55,865 nucleotides of DNA from Desulfosporosinus sp. BRH_c37 (GCA_001516045.1 LOEW01000237.1:1-55865); one strand, 5' to 3'; positions 25,048 through 34,294 are shown, counted from the first letter of the stretch. Notes: a model not told the origin generated them from the letters alone. Made by a program: numbers and translations.

Positions 25048-25281
25048 TTATTTAGAACACCTATCAGGCATTTCCGAAAGCTCCCTCATTACGTTTTTGA
25101 GCTTACTTTTCGAGATCCATTCGCCATCATGGCCAAAGGTCTTTTGAGTCCGAAGTAACGCTAGTAGCAAGCTTGGTTCCCTGTCCTTGATCGCATCCAG
25201 TAAGGTTTTTGTGCTACACATTTTAGTCAATCTATGTTCCATCCCTCGAATGTCGTCATAAGTAGCTTGATCATTAGGCAC
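25048..25281 (-). CDS. Hypothetical protein of the early block
   Basis: 77 aa, not recognised. Helical and charged (TYDDIRGMEHRLTKM; DREPSLLLALLRTQKTFG). Its start overlaps the preceding loader-like gene by 8 bp, a sign of translational coupling, so it probably acts in the same replication process. Confidence 0.6.
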   Translation of the reverse strand: MPNDQATYDDIRGMEHRLTKMCSTKTLLDAIKDREPSLLLALLRTQKTFGHDGEWISKSKLKNVMRELSEMPDRCSK

Positions 25282-25741
25282 TTTCTAGTTGCTCGTTTCT
25301 GTGGTACTCCGCTATAGATGGAATGAGGAATTCAGATTGATCTTCCTTGATTATTCTTCCGTCATAGGCCCAGCGTTGGCCCGCTTTACATTCACAATAA
25401 TAAAGGTAATCATAAGGCAACATATTCACCGTATGAGGCTTTATAAGAAACCCTAGTCCTCCACAAACATTACAAGCGTTTTTTGTTGTCCTCGCCGGTA
25501 ATCCCATGCCTTGCTTCTTTCTAATCACTTGATATGTTTCGTAGAATTCTGCAAGTGACGGGAGAAATTTGTTGGATAGTATCAACTTATCAATGGCCTT
25601 CTTCATTGTCTCAAAATCGAATTCCTCAAACTTATCAGCATACAACGTTCGTTTGATAGTTCCGTTTCCTTGAGTAAATCCTGCGTTGGCGAAAAGAACA
25701 CCGCACTTTTGGACCAGTCCCTGAGCTTCTACCTTTGTCAT
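25274..25741 (-). CDS. Replicative-helicase loader/inhibitor-like protein
   Basis: 155 aa. The N-terminal helical domain (about 1-75) with DFETMKKAIDKLILSNKFLPSLAEFYETY resembles the G39P-type helicase loader domain found in Firmicute phages. A zinc-binding C-terminal part follows: CNVCGGLGF near 90-98 and CECKAG near 114-119. Its ATG overlaps the replication-initiator stop by 4 bp. Together with the upstream initiator it would form the element's replication module. The family call is by pattern only. Confidence 0.55.
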   Translation of the reverse strand: MTKVEAQGLVQKCGVLFANAGFTQGNGTIKRTLYADKFEEFDFETMKKAIDKLILSNKFLPSLAEFYETYQVIRKKQGMGLPARTTKNACNVCGGLGFLIKPHTVNMLPYDYLYYCECKAGQRWAYDGRIIKEDQSEFLIPSIAEYHRNEQLESA

Positions 25742-26454
25742 TTCACCCCAACTCCTTTCTTTGCCATATCCTCAGCCATTTTTATGAATTCGGCGTTGTT
25801 CTTATGGCGAAGTTCTGCCTGTTCAGGTGTTTCCGGTGGACGTTTAAAAGGGTTCGGCCGTTCCTCTTCCCTTATTGACTTATTAGACTTATTAAGACTT
25901 ATTAGTAGTGTCCCTAAGGTTGGCCCCAAGCTTGGCCCTTTTGTTGGCCCCTTATCACCCCCTAACCCGCTTGTACCAAGGGTTGGACTTGTATCCTTCG
26001 TTGGCCCTTTACTTGGCCCTAAGGTTGGCCCCTCTTTGACTTTATCCAAGCTTGGCCCTTTTGTTGGCCCCTTATCACCTCCTAACTCGCTTGTACCAAG
26101 GGTTGGGCTTGTATCCTTCGTTGTCCCTAAGGTTTGATAGGTATCGTAGTTTGAAATCATTAGGATCGTTCCCTTTGGGCTTCTCCTGGGTTCGATCATT
26201 TGTTCCTTAATGAGTAGTTCTAAAAAGCATCTTACTTTCTTACGGCTCCATCCCCACCTATCCATTAGATCCTGTTCAGAAGTAAGGAAACTTCCCCTTT
26301 TTAGATCTACTGATTCGCCCTTGGATAAAATGTTTTTGTCTTCATAACCAGCCAGTAGCAGTAAATCGATCCACGCTTGGCCTTTGGCGAAGGGCTTGTC
26401 TTTCCATAACCAATGGTTCTGCAATTGCCTGTGTACACTGATCCAACCGGCCAT
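25738..26454 (-). CDS. Phage-type replication initiator with internal repeats
   Basis: 238 aa. The N-terminal winged helix (about 1-115) reads GWISVHRQLQNHWLWKDKPF, then DLLLLAGYEDK, FLTSEQDLMDRWGWSRKKVRCFLELL and MIEPRRSPKGTILMISNYDTYQ. This is typical of phage DnaD/DnaB-like replication initiators. The middle (about 118-185) is two copies of a 40-residue Gly/Thr/Pro/Lys repeat (TKDTSPTLGTSELGGDKGP type). The C-terminus is a helical DnaD-like tail. The repeats match DNA iterons in this gene (25916-26123), a common place for phage origins. Confidence 0.75.
   Translation of the reverse strand: MAGWISVHRQLQNHWLWKDKPFAKGQAWIDLLLLAGYEDKNILSKGESVDLKRGSFLTSEQDLMDRWGWSRKKVRCFLELLIKEQMIEPRRSPKGTILMISNYDTYQTLGTTKDTSPTLGTSELGGDKGPTKGPSLDKVKEGPTLGPSKGPTKDTSPTLGTSGLGGDKGPTKGPSLGPTLGTLLISLNKSNKSIREEERPNPFKRPPETPEQAELRHKNNAEFIKMAEDMAKKGVGVK
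25916..26123. repeat. Iteron-like repeats, candidate replication origin
   Basis: A 78-bp direct repeat (25926-26003 and 26046-26123, 120-bp offset) has three mismatches. Within it TTGGCCC occurs about eight times in about 190 bp, and CTTGTACCAAGGGTTGG twice. The repeats lie inside the initiator gene and encode its low-complexity centre. Such clusters in initiator genes often are the binding sites for the encoded protein. Confidence 0.6.
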
Positions 26455-26458
26455 AGGA

Positions 26459-26674
26459 TCACCTAGCCATTCTTAAGCCATTTTCAGACTGGATTGACCG
26501 TTTTTCTTGATTCTCTATCCAGAGGTCTAGGGTTTCCCTCGTAAAAAACACTCGACGGCCGATCCGATAATGCGGCAGCTCCTTTTTTCGAACCATCTGC
26601 AGCAATTTATCGTAGCCGCATCCTAAATGTTGGGCTGCTTCTTCCGGAAGCATTCTGGTTTTTGTCTCTGGCAT
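26459..26674 (-). CDS. AlpA/excisionase-like helix-turn-helix protein
   Basis: 71 aa. A MerR-like HTH_17 domain: MLPEEAAQHLGCGYDKLLQMVRKKELPHYRIGRRVFFTRETLDLWI. Such proteins act as excisionases or as activators of element genes (AlpA). The start follows GAGGGTGAGGAC. It is located just upstream of the replication initiator with only 4 bp between them. Confidence 0.85.
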   Translation of the reverse strand: MPETKTRMLPEEAAQHLGCGYDKLLQMVRKKELPHYRIGRRVFFTRETLDLWIENQEKRSIQSENGLRMAR

Positions 26675-26779
26675 GTCCTCACCCTCTCGTAAAAATAAAT
26701 AGCCTAGCGAATGGTTTTCCCACTCGCTAGGCTACTGGTATATCATAGGCTACTGGAATATCCTAAGTATCCTGTTAGC

Positions 26780-26941
26780 TCAAGCTGATCTTTTACCCAA
26801 ATATTTTACATCGATTGTTCCTTCTCGGATCTCAACGCTCACGTTATTACCGCATTTCTTGCATTTATGTTCTTCGTAAGTGCTTGAATCCTCTCTCGCG
26901 TTAAACAACCACCAACCACAAACGCATTTAACTTTAAGCAC
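26780..26941 (-). CDS. Small zinc-ribbon protein (Com-like)
   Basis: 53 aa starting at GTG 26941, behind AAAGGGG. It reads VKCVCGWWLFNARE, then HKCKKCGNNVSVEI. Two Cys pairs (CVC and CKKC) with the GWWLF strand resemble the phage Com-like family of small zinc fingers. It lies between the RHH-like gene and the AlpA-like gene in the same direction. Too short for default gene calls. Confidence 0.6.
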   Translation of the reverse strand: MLKVKCVCGWWLFNAREDSSTYEEHKCKKCGNNVSVEIREGTIDVKYLGKRSA

Positions 26942-27011
26942 AGACGCAACCCCTTTGCTCCTTTATCCATTCGACAAGATCTTCCTCAGTTACGATTTCA
27001 TCCGGTCAGAT

Positions 27012-27392
27012 TTAGCCTTCCTTTTTACCGTACTTCTTCTCGAGTACTTTAGGCATAATTTTAACGATGCCGCGCATTATTACATCTGCTAAATAAGCAA
27101 CGTTCTCGCTTTCTTCTGTGTGCACCTTATCTCTAAATTTTGAAGAAATTTCATACAGCCTTAAAAGATCATCTGGATTTTGGTTAGATATATCAATAGT
27201 TATAGTGATTTTTTTACCGCTTTTTTCTGCTTGGTAGTCGTCAATGTATTTCTCCAGTGCATACCGAGCCACGCTTGAAGCTGTAACGTTAGCCTCTGGA
27301 GTGTCTGCCTGAATTTCCTTAACTATGTCCTCTAATGTCCGCACTTGTTCATCAGTCATACGAGCTTTGAAAAAGTTATCCTTACCAGCCAT
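27012..27392 (-). CDS. Ribbon-helix-helix-like protein of the element
   Basis: 126 aa. The N-terminal part (about 5-52: FFKARMTDEQVRTLEDIVKE, ANVTASSVARYALEKYIDDY) resembles a ribbon-helix-helix DNA-binding fold. The rest is helical and charged. The start follows AAGGAGGTAATGGCTGGT-type spacing. It is the first gene of the leftward early block, so it is probably a regulator of that block or of copy control. Family not recognised with certainty. Confidence 0.6.
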   Translation of the reverse strand: MAGKDNFFKARMTDEQVRTLEDIVKEIQADTPEANVTASSVARYALEKYIDDYQAEKSGKKITITIDISNQNPDDLLRLYEISSKFRDKVHTEESENVAYLADVIMRGIVKIMPKVLEKKYGKKEG

Positions 27393-27510
27393 TACCTTAC
27401 CTCCTTAATACTTGTACCCCTAATGTACCACAACGTGGTACATGTGTCAACTGTTGATCATTTAGCCGCATTTTTAGCCTTCAACTAATTAAACGATACA
27501 AAAAAAAAGG

Positions 27511-27531
27511 AGAGCATGGATTTCATGCTCT
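27511..27531. terminator. Hairpin at the right end of the element
   Basis: AGAGCATG-gattt-CATGCTCT, with an A run on the left and TTTTAT on the right, so it can act in either direction. It isolates the element's early block from the tRNA gene. Confidence 0.65.
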
Positions 27532-27612
27532 TTTATCTTATTATCTGGCTAATTTTAAGTTCATGGCTTTTTCATGGCTTTTTTCAAATTTCAACAGTTA
27601 TTCGGTAAAACT

Positions 27613-27632
27613 AAAAAAGGCCCGAAGGCCTT
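27613..27632 (-). terminator. tRNA-Leu terminator now used
   Basis: On the minus strand AAGGCC-TTCG-GGCCTT is followed by TTTT. It lies about 10 bp past the encoded CCA of the intact tRNA. It belongs to the element side of the junction and so replaces the host terminator at 18594-18615. Confidence 0.8.
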
Positions 27633-27640
27633 GGTATTAC

Positions 27641-27698
27641 TGTGGTGGGCGAGGGGGGACTTGAACCCCCACATACTCACATATATCGGATTTTGAGA
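27641..27698. repeat. Right attachment repeat
   Basis: Identical over 58 bp to 18628-18685. It forms the 3' half of the intact tRNA, so integration restored a working gene. Confidence 0.9.
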
Positions 27699-27728
27699 CC
27701 GACGCGTCTGCCATTCCGCCACTCGCCC
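27643..27728 (-). tRNA. tRNA-Leu (CAA anticodon)
   Basis: The 86-nt sequence has acceptor stem GGGCGAG/CTCGCCC, an encoded CCA, a T arm GGGGG-TTCAAGT-CCCCC and a long class II variable arm. The anticodon loop CTCAAAA gives CAA, which reads UUG. It is the integration target of the neighbouring element. Confidence 0.95.
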
Positions 27729-27786
27729 AAATTCGTCCGTCCATTCATTAAAGACGACTTAGATATAATATCATTAAATCAAAGAT

Positions 27787-28773
27787 TTAGTCAAGAGCTT
27801 TTGCTAAATTAAGTTTAACTTTTTCTTGATAAACCCCAATTGCCCTTAGCTTCTGATATCGTTTTTCCCGCAGTGCCTCTGGAGTCTCTGAACGCAAGCG
27901 CACAAGATACTTCGCAATAACCCTTGCTAATTCTTCTGCAGTTTGATCTAGGTTGTAATGAGCGCCTCCTTGAGGCTCTCGTACTATCTCATCTGCTACC
28001 CCAATTCTTAACAAGTCCTGAGCAGTAAACTTTAGAGCAGCTGCCGCTTCATTAGCTTTGGTAGTGTCCTTCCAAAGAATTGAAGCACAACTTTCTGGGG
28101 CAACTACAGAGTAAAAGGAATTCTCAAGCATCAAAACCACATTACCTACTCCAAGGGCCAGTGCACCACCACTTCCGCCTTCACCGATAACCGTACTGAT
28201 GACTGGTACGTGGTAGCCTGCTGACGCTAGTAAGCATCTGGCAATAGCTTCCCCTTGCCCTCGTTCTTCCGCTCCTAAATCGCAGGCTGCTCCAGGAGTG
28301 TCAATAAAGGTTAAGATCGGGCGTCCAAATTTTTCGGCTTGATCCATCAGGCGCACCGCTTTGCGATATCCTTCAGGATGTGGCATACCAAAATTTCGCT
28401 TAATATGCTCCTTCGTACCTCTTCCCTTAACCTGGGCAATCACTGTTACTACTATTCCATGAAAAAGCGCAATTCCGCCCGCAATCGAGCGATCATCCGC
28501 AAAAAGACGATCTCCTTTGAGTTCTATAAAGTCTTCAAACATCAGCGGTGCATAATCATAAAAATTAGGACGTTCAGGATGTCTGGCGATCTTAACTTTT
28601 TGCCAAGGCTCCAAGCTCCCGTAAATCTCATTTTTCAAAGTAGCTACTTTCTTTTCCAAGATGGCTACTTCTTGAGAAAGGTCGATACCCTTCTCAGCGG
28701 AAAACTTCTGGAGATCAGAAATTTTTTGAACAAGTTCGGCGATAGGTTTTTCAAAATCAAACAGTTTCGCCAT
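27787..28773 (-). CDS. accA: Acetyl-CoA carboxylase carboxyltransferase alpha
   Basis: 328 aa. With AccD it transfers the carboxyl group from carboxybiotin to acetyl-CoA, the first committed step of fatty-acid synthesis. Crotonase-like fold with [24 protein letters not shown] (partly, about 150-172), and [17 protein letters not shown], the oxyanion-hole glycines. The N-terminal helical region ([15 protein letters not shown]) is typical of AccA. I chose ATG 28773, behind GGAAGGGGCTCAGT; a longer frame with an N-terminal [11 protein letters not shown] is read-through of accD. It overlaps accD by 17 bp. Confidence 0.96.
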   Translation of the reverse strand: MAKLFDFEKPIAELVQKISDLQKFSAEKGIDLSQEVAILEKKVATLKNEIYGSLEPWQKVKIARHPERPNFYDYAPLMFEDFIELKGDRLFADDRSIAGGIALFHGIVVTVIAQVKGRGTKEHIKRNFGMPHPEGYRKAVRLMDQAEKFGRPILTFIDTPGAACDLGAEERGQGEAIARCLLASAGYHVPVISTVIGEGGSGGALALGVGNVVLMLENSFYSVVAPESCASILWKDTTKANEAAAALKFTAQDLLRIGVADEIVREPQGGAHYNLDQTAEELARVIAKYLVRLRSETPEALREKRYQKLRAIGVYQEKVKLNLAKALD

Positions 28774-29674
28774 ACTGAGCCCCTTCCTGATGGTATCGCA
28801 ACAAGCGTGCCAAAACAGAGCGCATCTGAGCACGTCCCACGATCAGATCAATTAACCCATGTTCCTGGTTAAACTCAGCCGTTTGTGCGCCTGCGGGCAA
28901 TTCTTTATACATCGTCTGCTTAATCACACGCGGTCCTGTAAATCCAATTAAGGCCTTAGGTTCGGCAATCAATATATCTCCGAGTGAAGCATAACTAGCT
29001 GTAACCCCACCAAACGTTGGATCCGTAAGTACAGAAATATATAGCAAATGCTTTTCAGCTAATCTTCCCAAGGCGGCGCTAGTTTTCGCCATCTGGTATA
29101 AGGAGAGAATTCCCTCTTGCATCCGAGCACCACCAGAAGTTGAAAAAATAACTACCGGCAATCTGAGATCAATCGCTTTTTCGATTGCTCGAACAATCTT
29201 TTCTCCCACCACAGAACCCATGCTGCCCATCATAAAATTTCCTTCATTGAAAGCAAGCACTACTTGGACTCCCTCAATTTCAGCGCGACCCGTAAGCATA
29301 CCTTCTATCATACCTGACTTTTCTTGTGCCTCCGAGAGCTTATCCTCATATCCAGGAAACTCCATGGGATTTTGGGAAAACATCTCAGAATCCCATTCTT
29401 CAAAACTATTTTCATCAACCAAAAACCCAAGGCGTGCCCTTACGGGTATTCGAAAATGATACTCGCACATCGTACAAACTCGTGCGTTTTCCTCTAGATT
29501 TTTACTGAAGACAACACCCCCGCACTTCGGACATTTGACCCAAAGAGCATCAGGAAGTTCTTTCTTATTAATACCCATGGATTCTTGCACAGAAGTATCA
29601 GACGGACTAATGTTTTGTACGGGAGCTGATTGAATCGTAACATACTTTGTTTTTCTGAATATATCTTTAAACAT
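28757..29674 (-). CDS. accD: Acetyl-CoA carboxylase carboxyltransferase beta
   Basis: 305 aa, partner of AccA. The N-terminal zinc finger is intact: CPKCGGVVF near 49-57 and CTMCEYHF near 71-78. The catalytic crotonase core shows [23 protein letters not shown] and [17 protein letters not shown] [17 protein letters not shown]. Three bp separate it from the small DUF2007-like gene upstream. The order accD-accA near dnaE is that of many Firmicutes. Confidence 0.97.
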   Translation of the reverse strand: MFKDIFRKTKYVTIQSAPVQNISPSDTSVQESMGINKKELPDALWVKCPKCGGVVFSKNLEENARVCTMCEYHFRIPVRARLGFLVDENSFEEWDSEMFSQNPMEFPGYEDKLSEAQEKSGMIEGMLTGRAEIEGVQVVLAFNEGNFMMGSMGSVVGEKIVRAIEKAIDLRLPVVIFSTSGGARMQEGILSLYQMAKTSAALGRLAEKHLLYISVLTDPTFGGVTASYASLGDILIAEPKALIGFTGPRVIKQTMYKELPAGAQTAEFNQEHGLIDLIVGRAQMRSVLARLLRYHQEGAQYGETV

Positions 29675-29676
29675 AG

Positions 29677-29877
29677 TTAACTCCCTATGGCGCCAGTAAT
29701 GATTTCATGCGCTTCTTCAGCCTCAGATTCTGGTACGAGAATTTCGACTGAAGCATAATCACTGAGATGCGCTGAACCAATCGGGCGAAGTTGAACCAGC
29801 ATCCCTTCATCTGTGAGGATTGCTTTATACTTCTCCGCTATCAACTTATTGGGTGCAATATAAATGACGGTCCACAT
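29677..29877 (-). CDS. DUF2007-like small protein
   Basis: 66 aa. [29 protein letters not shown] and [20 protein letters not shown] match the DUF2007 / putative signal-transducing pattern, a PII-like ferredoxin fold. Function unknown. It is the upstream neighbour of accD with a 2-bp gap, so it is cotranscribed with the carboxyltransferase genes. Confidence 0.7.
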   Translation of the reverse strand: MWTVIYIAPNKLIAEKYKAILTDEGMLVQLRPIGSAHLSDYASVEILVPESEAEEAHEIITGAIGS

Positions 29878-29956
29878 TCTGTAAAAGCCCCCTTATTAAA
29901 TCGGTATTATGATACCATAGCCCTTATGATTGTGCAACAAAGGTGTCATTTAAATC

Positions 29957-30457
29957 CTAACCATTTGCATCTGAGCGGAAGCTGGAATATTTAGCGATTA
30001 ATGCCTTTTCGACATGCGGTGGCACAAATTCCGAAATCTCGGCATGTAAACTGGCCGCCCACTTGATCGCGCTAGAACTAATAAAAGAGAATTCACTCTG
30101 GGTCATCAGGAAAATTGTTTCGATATCTGCGGCAATCTTTTTGTTCATTAAGGCGAGTTGAAATTCATATTCAAAATCGGATAAGGCGCGTAGTCCTCTA
30201 AGAATAGCTATTGCTCCACATTGCCGTGCAAATTCGACCGTCAACCCTTCAAAAACACGAACACTGACATTGGGCATGTCCTTCGTTGCTTCCAAGAGTA
30301 GTTCCATTCTTTCTCCGAGCGTAAACAAGGGTGTCTTTTGGTTATCGGCAGCAATGGCAACCGTCACCCCGTCAAATAGCTCCTTTGCACGGTTCAATAT
30401 ATCGAGGTGTCCATTAGTTACTGGGTCAAATGTTCCTGGATAAATTGCAGTACTCAC
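29957..30457 (-). CDS. coaD: Phosphopantetheine adenylyltransferase
   Basis: 166 aa. Makes dephospho-CoA from 4'-phosphopantetheine and ATP. AIYPGTFDPVTNGHLDIL carries the HxGH-like TxGH motif, and the C-terminal TQSEFSFISSSAIKWAASL is the ISSS signature. Length is normal. I chose GTG at 30457, behind AAAGGAGATACATT; a longer frame upstream (to 30571) has no ribosome site. It follows dnaE closely and shares the strand with the acc genes, all linked to CoA and lipid supply. Confidence 0.96.
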   Translation of the reverse strand: MSTAIYPGTFDPVTNGHLDILNRAKELFDGVTVAIAADNQKTPLFTLGERMELLLEATKDMPNVSVRVFEGLTVEFARQCGAIAILRGLRALSDFEYEFQLALMNKKIAADIETIFLMTQSEFSFISSSAIKWAASLHAEISEFVPPHVEKALIAKYSSFRSDANG

Positions 30458-30536
30458 AATGTATCTCCTTTTTAATTTCAGAATATTTTTATGAATTTCG
30501 CCTTGAAAGTCAAGAATCCTGCTACTGATAAAACAA

Positions 30537-33500
30537 TTAAGCAAAATTTTTCGTTGATTTCCAAACCACATTACGTCGGCCCATCACTTCAAGAAGTTCG
30601 GCCTCCAGGTTACATTCGTCATTTACCCAAAACTCCCGTTTTCCTTCTATGACTTTCTGGGTATCTTCAAAGTAGAAATACACTGGTTTACTTCCAGGAA
30701 ATCGTTGGAGTATGTTTATAGTCGCTTCCATTAGATCACTTTTTTCAGTAGTAAATCTTAAGAATAGACGTTTTCCAACCGGTACCGATTGAGGGGGGAT
30801 CTTTTTCGGAACTGGGGTAGCTTTAAGATGAGAGAACTGTGATAACTGCTTCGAAGGTTTTAAGTCCTCAAGTGTTGTAATTTTCTCAGCAAAGACTTTC
30901 TTTTCTTCATCGCGAATGATGTAATTTCCTACAACCACGATTACCTTGTCATTAACTAAAGCACGGATTTGAGCATAGACCCTTGGAAAGACTAACACCT
31001 CGATTCCTCCCGTTAAGTCTTCCAGGACAAAACTAGCCATCATTTCGCCTTTTTTAGTCACATTCTGCCGAAATCCAGTCACTAGACCACCAAGGGCCAC
31101 TTTTTTCTCCTCCTCGCCTTCGAGACAAGTCAGAATATCCGAAGAAATAAAGGGCTGAAGCTGAGGCAGAACCGAGGAAAGGGGATGCCCACTTAAGTAA
31201 AGACCCAGGTATTCCTTCTCCATATCAAGGATCTCTCGTTCTGGGAAATCTGGAATCTGAGGTAATTGCATCCCTTCATCCAGATCTTCATCCAAATCGA
31301 AAAGAGAGAATTGGCCAGAAAGCCGATCTTTTTGCCGACGACCAGTCATATCTAATACCTGATCCAGCACAGCCATAGCCTGAGCGCGAGAACAAATCGA
31401 AACAAAGGCACCGGAGCGGACCAAACTCTCTAGCACTCGACGATTTAGAACTTTTTGATCAACACGCAAACAGAAATCATCGAGGGATTTAAAGCAACCA
31501 TCACGCCTGGCTTCTAAAATCTTCTCTATTACATTGACTCCTACATTACGGATGGCCCCCAAGCCGAAGCGGATTGCTTGCTCTTCAATAGAAAATCCAA
31601 CTTGACTATACTGCACATCTGGGGGGAGCACCTGAATCCCGCTTAACTTGGCATCTTGAACATAGAACGATATTTTATCTGACGAACCCATCACAGTACT
31701 TAAAAGCGCCGCCATGAACTCTAAGGGATAGTTTGCTTTTAAATAGGCCGTTTGATACGAAATTACTGCATAGGCCGTCGCATGTCCTTTATTAAAGCCA
31801 TATTCTGCAAACTTAGCCATTAAATCGAATATTTCTTCTGCCTCATGAAGAGTTAACCCAACCTGAAGTGCTCCGGGGATTATCCATAACTCATCCTCAC
31901 CTTGCAATCCCTGAGTGAAATTCTGACGTTCCTCTTCCATGATTTCTTTTTTCTTTTTTCCCATTGCCCTACGGAGCAAATCTGCTCGACCTAAAGAATA
32001 GCCCCCAAGGTCACGAGCAATCTGCATAACTTGTTCTTGATAAACGATTATCCCGTAGGTTGATTTGAGAATTGGCTCCATCTTCGGATGTAGATAGGTG
32101 ATCTCACCTCCCTGTTTTCGGCGGATAAATTCAGGGATTTGATCCATCGGACCTGGACGATATAAGGCTATAACCGCAATAATATCCTCAAAGCAGGTGG
32201 GCTTAAGTTCCTTTAGTATCGCCCGCATGCCACCACTTTCTAGCTGAAAGATCCCAGTACTATTCCCTGATGCTAACAGAGTATACGTCTGAAGATCATC
32301 CAGGGTCAAAGTTTGTAAATCTAGTTTAAATCCTCGCGTCTCTTCAATTCTTCGTACAGCCTCTTGCAAAATAGTTAAGTTTCGCAAACCTAAAAAGTCC
32401 ATCTTCAGAAGCCCGATTTCTTCGACCGCTTTCATAGGGAATTGGGTCATAACAAAGTCCTCTGACGTCCTCTGGAGTGGGAGATAATTCATAAGGGGTT
32501 CCTTAGAGATCACGATCCCGGCCGCATGCGTTGAAGCATGTCTGGTCATGCCCTCGAGAGACCGAGCTAAGGTGTAGAGCCTTTTAATCTCTTCATCCCC
32601 TTCCACCATGCGGGCCAAATCTGGGGATACACTTAAGGCTTTTTCCAAAGTCATGCCTAAATCCGAAGGAATAGCTTTCGCTACTTTATCTACCCGAGCT
32701 AAGGGCATAGCCAAAACCCTTCCGCCATCTCTGATCGCCGCTTTAGCGCCCATGGTTCCAAAAGTTATAATTTGACATACCTTATCGGCACCATATTTTT
32801 CAGTAACATAGCGAATCACACGTTCTCGGCCGTCTGGGTCAAAATCTATGTCAATATCCGGCATAGAGATTCGTTCCGGATTCAAAAAGCGTTCAAACAG
32901 AAGATCAAAACGCAGTGGTTCAACCGACGTGATCCCAAGTAAATACGCAACCATACTCGCCGCCGCAGACCCCCGCCCGGGACCAACAGCCACGTTGTTT
33001 TCCTTGGCATAACGGCAGAAATCTGCAACTATCAGAAAATATCCCGAAAAACCTGTCTGGAAAATGACTTGGAGTTCATAGTCCAAGCGAACGCGTTCCT
33101 TTTCCGTCATTTGGGGATAGAATCGCGGAAAAGCCCTGCGACACTCTGCTTCGAGATACCCATCTAACGTATACCCCGCCGGGACTTCAAACACCGGTAA
33201 AAGGTTACCTCCAAAATGAAACTCCAGTTGACAACGTTTCGCGATTTGTGCAGTATTTTCCAACAGCTCAGGGTGCTCCCCAAACAACAGCGCCATTTCA
33301 TGTTCAGGTTTAAGGTAGAACTCTTGACTGGAAAAACGCATTCGTGACGTGTCCGCTAATGTTTTACCGGTTTGGATACAGAGCAAAGCGTCTTGAACAA
33401 AAGCATCCTCTCGATTAACATAATGCACATCATTGGTCGCTACCATCGGAATCTTTGTACGTTCATGAACCTTCCACATTTCTGAAATCACCTTACGTTG

Positions 33501-34067
33501 CTCCGCTAAACCGTGATCTTGGACTTCAAGAAAGAAATTGCCCTTCCCGAAAATTTCCTCATACTCAAGGGCACTCTTAACAGCCATTTCCAATTGATCC
33601 TGCAGAAGGCAACTCGCTACCTCACCTGCCAAACACGCACTAAGCGCGATCAGACCCGAAGAATATTTGCGAAGAATTTCTTTATCTACTCGAGGTTTAT
33701 AATAAAAACCTTCGATTTGCGCCATAGATACTAGCTTTATTAGGTTGCGATACCCTTGCTCATTCTCAGCGATTAGGACTAAATGACGATTGGCATCATC
33801 CTTTCCCGGCGTCCGATCCGTCCGTTTATTGGGAGCTACATAAACTTCGCATCCGATAATTGGTTTAATGCCCTCTTTAAGGCAAGCCTTATAGAAGTCT
33901 ATGACCCCATACATGACCCCATGATCAGTAATGGCCAAAGACGTCATTTTTAATTCAACCGCTCGCTTAACCAAATTTTTGATCCGTCCTGCCCCATCAA
34001 GCAAACTGAATTCCGTATGCACATGAAGGTGGACAAAGCCATATCTATCATTGCTTTCATTATTCAC
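30537..34067 (-). CDS. dnaE: DNA polymerase III alpha subunit
   Basis: 1176 aa. The PHP domain (about 12-210, HLHVHTEFSLLDGAGRI) is followed by the catalytic palm with GPGRGSAAASMVAYLLGIT and PDIDIDFDPDGRERVIRY (the catalytic Asp pair). Then come helix-hairpin-helix and OB domains (VALGGLVTGFRQNVTKKGEMMASFVLEDL, partly, about 985-1010). It is a DnaE-type enzyme (not PolC), as used for lagging-strand synthesis in Firmicutes. The start region has only a weak ribosome site; ATG at 34067 is the family-consistent choice. The dnaE-acc neighbourhood resembles that of Bacillus. Confidence 0.97.
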   Translation of the reverse strand: MNNESNDRYGFVHLHVHTEFSLLDGAGRIKNLVKRAVELKMTSLAITDHGVMYGVIDFYKACLKEGIKPIIGCEVYVAPNKRTDRTPGKDDANRHLVLIAENEQGYRNLIKLVSMAQIEGFYYKPRVDKEILRKYSSGLIALSACLAGEVASCLLQDQLEMAVKSALEYEEIFGKGNFFLEVQDHGLAEQRKVISEMWKVHERTKIPMVATNDVHYVNREDAFVQDALLCIQTGKTLADTSRMRFSSQEFYLKPEHEMALLFGEHPELLENTAQIAKRCQLEFHFGGNLLPVFEVPAGYTLDGYLEAECRRAFPRFYPQMTEKERVRLDYELQVIFQTGFSGYFLIVADFCRYAKENNVAVGPGRGSAAASMVAYLLGITSVEPLRFDLLFERFLNPERISMPDIDIDFDPDGRERVIRYVTEKYGADKVCQIITFGTMGAKAAIRDGGRVLAMPLARVDKVAKAIPSDLGMTLEKALSVSPDLARMVEGDEEIKRLYTLARSLEGMTRHASTHAAGIVISKEPLMNYLPLQRTSEDFVMTQFPMKAVEEIGLLKMDFLGLRNLTILQEAVRRIEETRGFKLDLQTLTLDDLQTYTLLASGNSTGIFQLESGGMRAILKELKPTCFEDIIAVIALYRPGPMDQIPEFIRRKQGGEITYLHPKMEPILKSTYGIIVYQEQVMQIARDLGGYSLGRADLLRRAMGKKKKEIMEEERQNFTQGLQGEDELWIIPGALQVGLTLHEAEEIFDLMAKFAEYGFNKGHATAYAVISYQTAYLKANYPLEFMAALLSTVMGSSDKISFYVQDAKLSGIQVLPPDVQYSQVGFSIEEQAIRFGLGAIRNVGVNVIEKILEARRDGCFKSLDDFCLRVDQKVLNRRVLESLVRSGAFVSICSRAQAMAVLDQVLDMTGRRQKDRLSGQFSLFDLDEDLDEGMQLPQIPDFPEREILDMEKEYLGLYLSGHPLSSVLPQLQPFISSDILTCLEGEEEKKVALGGLVTGFRQNVTKKGEMMASFVLEDLTGGIEVLVFPRVYAQIRALVNDKVIVVVGNYIIRDEEKKVFAEKITTLEDLKPSKQLSQFSHLKATPVPKKIPPQSVPVGKRLFLRFTTEKSDLMEATINILQRFPGSKPVYFYFEDTQKVIEGKREFWVNDECNLEAELLEVMGRRNVVWKSTKNFA

Positions 34068-34192
34068 TTGGCTTCACCATCCTTCCCATATATATAAAGC
34101 ATGGAAGTATAATAATAATTGTATCCCTAAATTGAAGAATTGTCTAACAGCCTCCAAACATTTTCATCATATTGTTCGAACGAAAAAGGGCC

Positions 34193-34221
34193 GTAACAAA
34201 CTCGAAAATAAGTTTCGTTAC
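34193..34221 (-). terminator. Hairpin downstream of the YtoI-like gene
   Basis: On the minus strand GTAACGAAACT pairs with AGTTTGTTAC and is followed by GGCCCTTTTTC. It separates the YtoI-like gene from dnaE. Confidence 0.6.
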
Positions 34222-34274
34222 AACCCTGTCATATAAGTTTAATTGATTACTAATTATCCGTTCATCCATTTATC

Positions 34275-34294
34275 TTTAGTTGAACGAGTTCACT
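34275..34294. repeat. Short copy of the dispersed repeat edge
   Basis: TTTAGTTGAACGAGTTCACT differs by one base from 5923-5942. It overlaps the stop codon of the YtoI-like gene. Confidence 0.5.

Larger units (their letters stand above)
18628..27698. mobile_element. Integrated 9.07-kb satellite-like element in tRNA-Leu
   Basis: The element is bounded by a perfect 58-bp direct repeat (18628-18685 and 27641-27698), the 3' part of tRNA-Leu(CAA) from the CCA end to the anticodon loop. The integrase gene lies next to the left repeat. The right part is a minus-strand early block (RHH-like, zinc ribbon, AlpA/Xis-like, replication initiator, helicase loader, small ORFs, capsid). Two cargo-like genes sit on the plus strand (nuclease-like and winged-helix). 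No terminase, portal, protease or tail genes are present. This fits a phage satellite or a heavily reduced prophage. Confidence 0.85.
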
